In this document: one piece after another, positions 63,629 to 64,000 of the stretch
Position numbering within the stretch: position 1 is the first letter of the stretch
Layout: every line of letters starts with the position of its first letter
DNA from: a bacterium
GTDB taxonomy: Bacteria; Verrucomicrobiota; Verrucomicrobiia; Limisphaerales; RI-55
Assembly: GCA_016124235.1 (NCBI GenBank)
Contig: WGOC01000036.1
Coordinates: 1-64,000 of the forward strand
Length of the DNA: 64,000 bases
Direction of reading: 5' to 3'
Translations under genes and position numbers: made by a program
Notes under the pieces: model-generated
Seen by the model: only the letters and a program-made list of their open reading frames with translations
What the model was told of the DNA's origin: nothing
The model's database searches: none

Positions 63629-64000
63629 ATGACACGTTTTCGCGCGAACGTTCGCGCCTTGAGCCTGACCATGGCTTTGGGGCTGGCTGGCGGCTGTACG
63701 CCGCCGCCCGGTGCGACGGATCAGACACAGGCAGATGGCTTATTTGAATCGGGGATGCGGCGGGAAAAGATAAGCGATTATTCCGGTGCCGTGGCGGCTT
63801 TTGAGCAAGCGTTGCTGGCTGACCCACAGATGGCTCGTGCCCACTATGAAATGGCCACGGTCTTTGACAAGGATCTGAACCAGCCGGTCAAGGCACTTTA
63901 CCATTACACCAGGGCCCTCGAGTTGAATCCCGAATTACAAGGCGCCGATATCATTTCCAATCGTCTGACCGACGTGAAGATGCGCGTGGCGGGCGATGCG
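63629..64000 (+). CDS. TPR lipoprotein, 3' end outside the window
   Basis: The first 124 codons are visible. A lipobox (LGLAGGC, cysteine at residue 23) follows a short basic N-terminus, so the protein should be lipidated and exported. From about residue 38 TPR repeats appear (DYSGAVAAFEQALLADPQMA; ALYHYTRALELNPEL). The start ATG 63629 is the only one with a proper signal peptide. The rest of the gene, and hence its domain content, is not visible. Confidence 0.82.
   Translation, partial: MTRFRANVRALSLTMALGLAGGCTPPPGATDQTQADGLFESGMRREKISDYSGAVAAFEQALLADPQMARAHYEMATVFDKDLNQPVKALYHYTRALELNPELQGADIISNRLTDVKMRVAGDA

Noticed and set aside
1-64000. tRNA or rRNA genes
   Set aside because: No cloverleaf with T-loop and anticodon features, and no rRNA-like sequence, was noticed on reading either strand.

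Overview
The window reads as part of a Verrucomicrobiota chromosome, most likely of the Pedosphaera/Limisphaera-type soil and freshwater lineage. The reasons are a VPDGG-CTERM sorting protein of the kind common in that phylum, moderately high GC, GTG/TTG starts, weak Shine-Dalgarno signals, and intergenic spaces filled with a characteristic set of short repeats. The placement is inference; there is no rRNA in the window.

Layout. 198-24773: a dense, almost repeat-free polysaccharide locus, all on the + strand. It holds eight glycosyltransferases, an O-antigen ligase/polymerase-like membrane protein, a Wzx-type flippase, a Wzm/Wzt ABC exporter, two pyruvyltransferase-family proteins, a deacetylase, a nitroreductase-like protein and two secreted carbohydrate-active proteins (beta-helix; DUF4038-type glycoside hydrolase). 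25126-34685: sugar-modification genes (2-oxoglutarate oxygenase-like protein, GSA-type aminotransferase, SDR epimerase, RmlC, DUF4910 protein, C-methyltransferase, glucose-1-phosphate cytidylyltransferase, PIG-L deacetylase). 35400-47437: an acyl cassette (FemAB-like protein, SDR, KASIII-like protein, ACP, FabZ-like dehydratase, hexapeptide acyltransferase, FabL-like enoyl reductase, AMP-forming acyl ligase, second ACP) interrupted by a single minus-strand methyltransferase. 48314: VPDGG-CTERM protein. 49657-58044: RmlA, an RmlD-like protein, RmlB, asparagine synthase and NAD synthase. 58256-64000: genes outside the sugar locus, with a minus-strand group (two rRNA-type methyltransferases, a TusDCB-like trio and a response regulator), then a cyclic-nucleotide-binding protein and a TPR lipoprotein that runs off the end.

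The genes fit one theme: activated sugars are made (dTDP-sugar set, candidate CDP-sugar set), modified (pyruvyl, C-methyl, deacetyl, acyl), assembled by many glycosyltransferases and exported. The acyl ligase, ACP, FemAB and amidotransferase combination resembles exosortase-associated polysaccharide loci, and the VPDGG-CTERM protein fits that. No exosortase is present here.

The most unusual content is intergenic. From 24774 to 54837 nearly every gap not closed by gene overlap holds a mosaic of (i) degenerate tandem repeats, most with a 7-nt period, and (ii) short hairpin modules, several with a TCC or TCT triloop. One composite module occurs four times, and a given stem pair appears as T-A, T.G, C-G and G-C, which looks like covariation. 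All modules read in one orientation. Pieces of the same repeat types lie in frame inside rmlB, asparagine synthase and the RmlD-like gene, and one module supplies the stop codon of rmlB.
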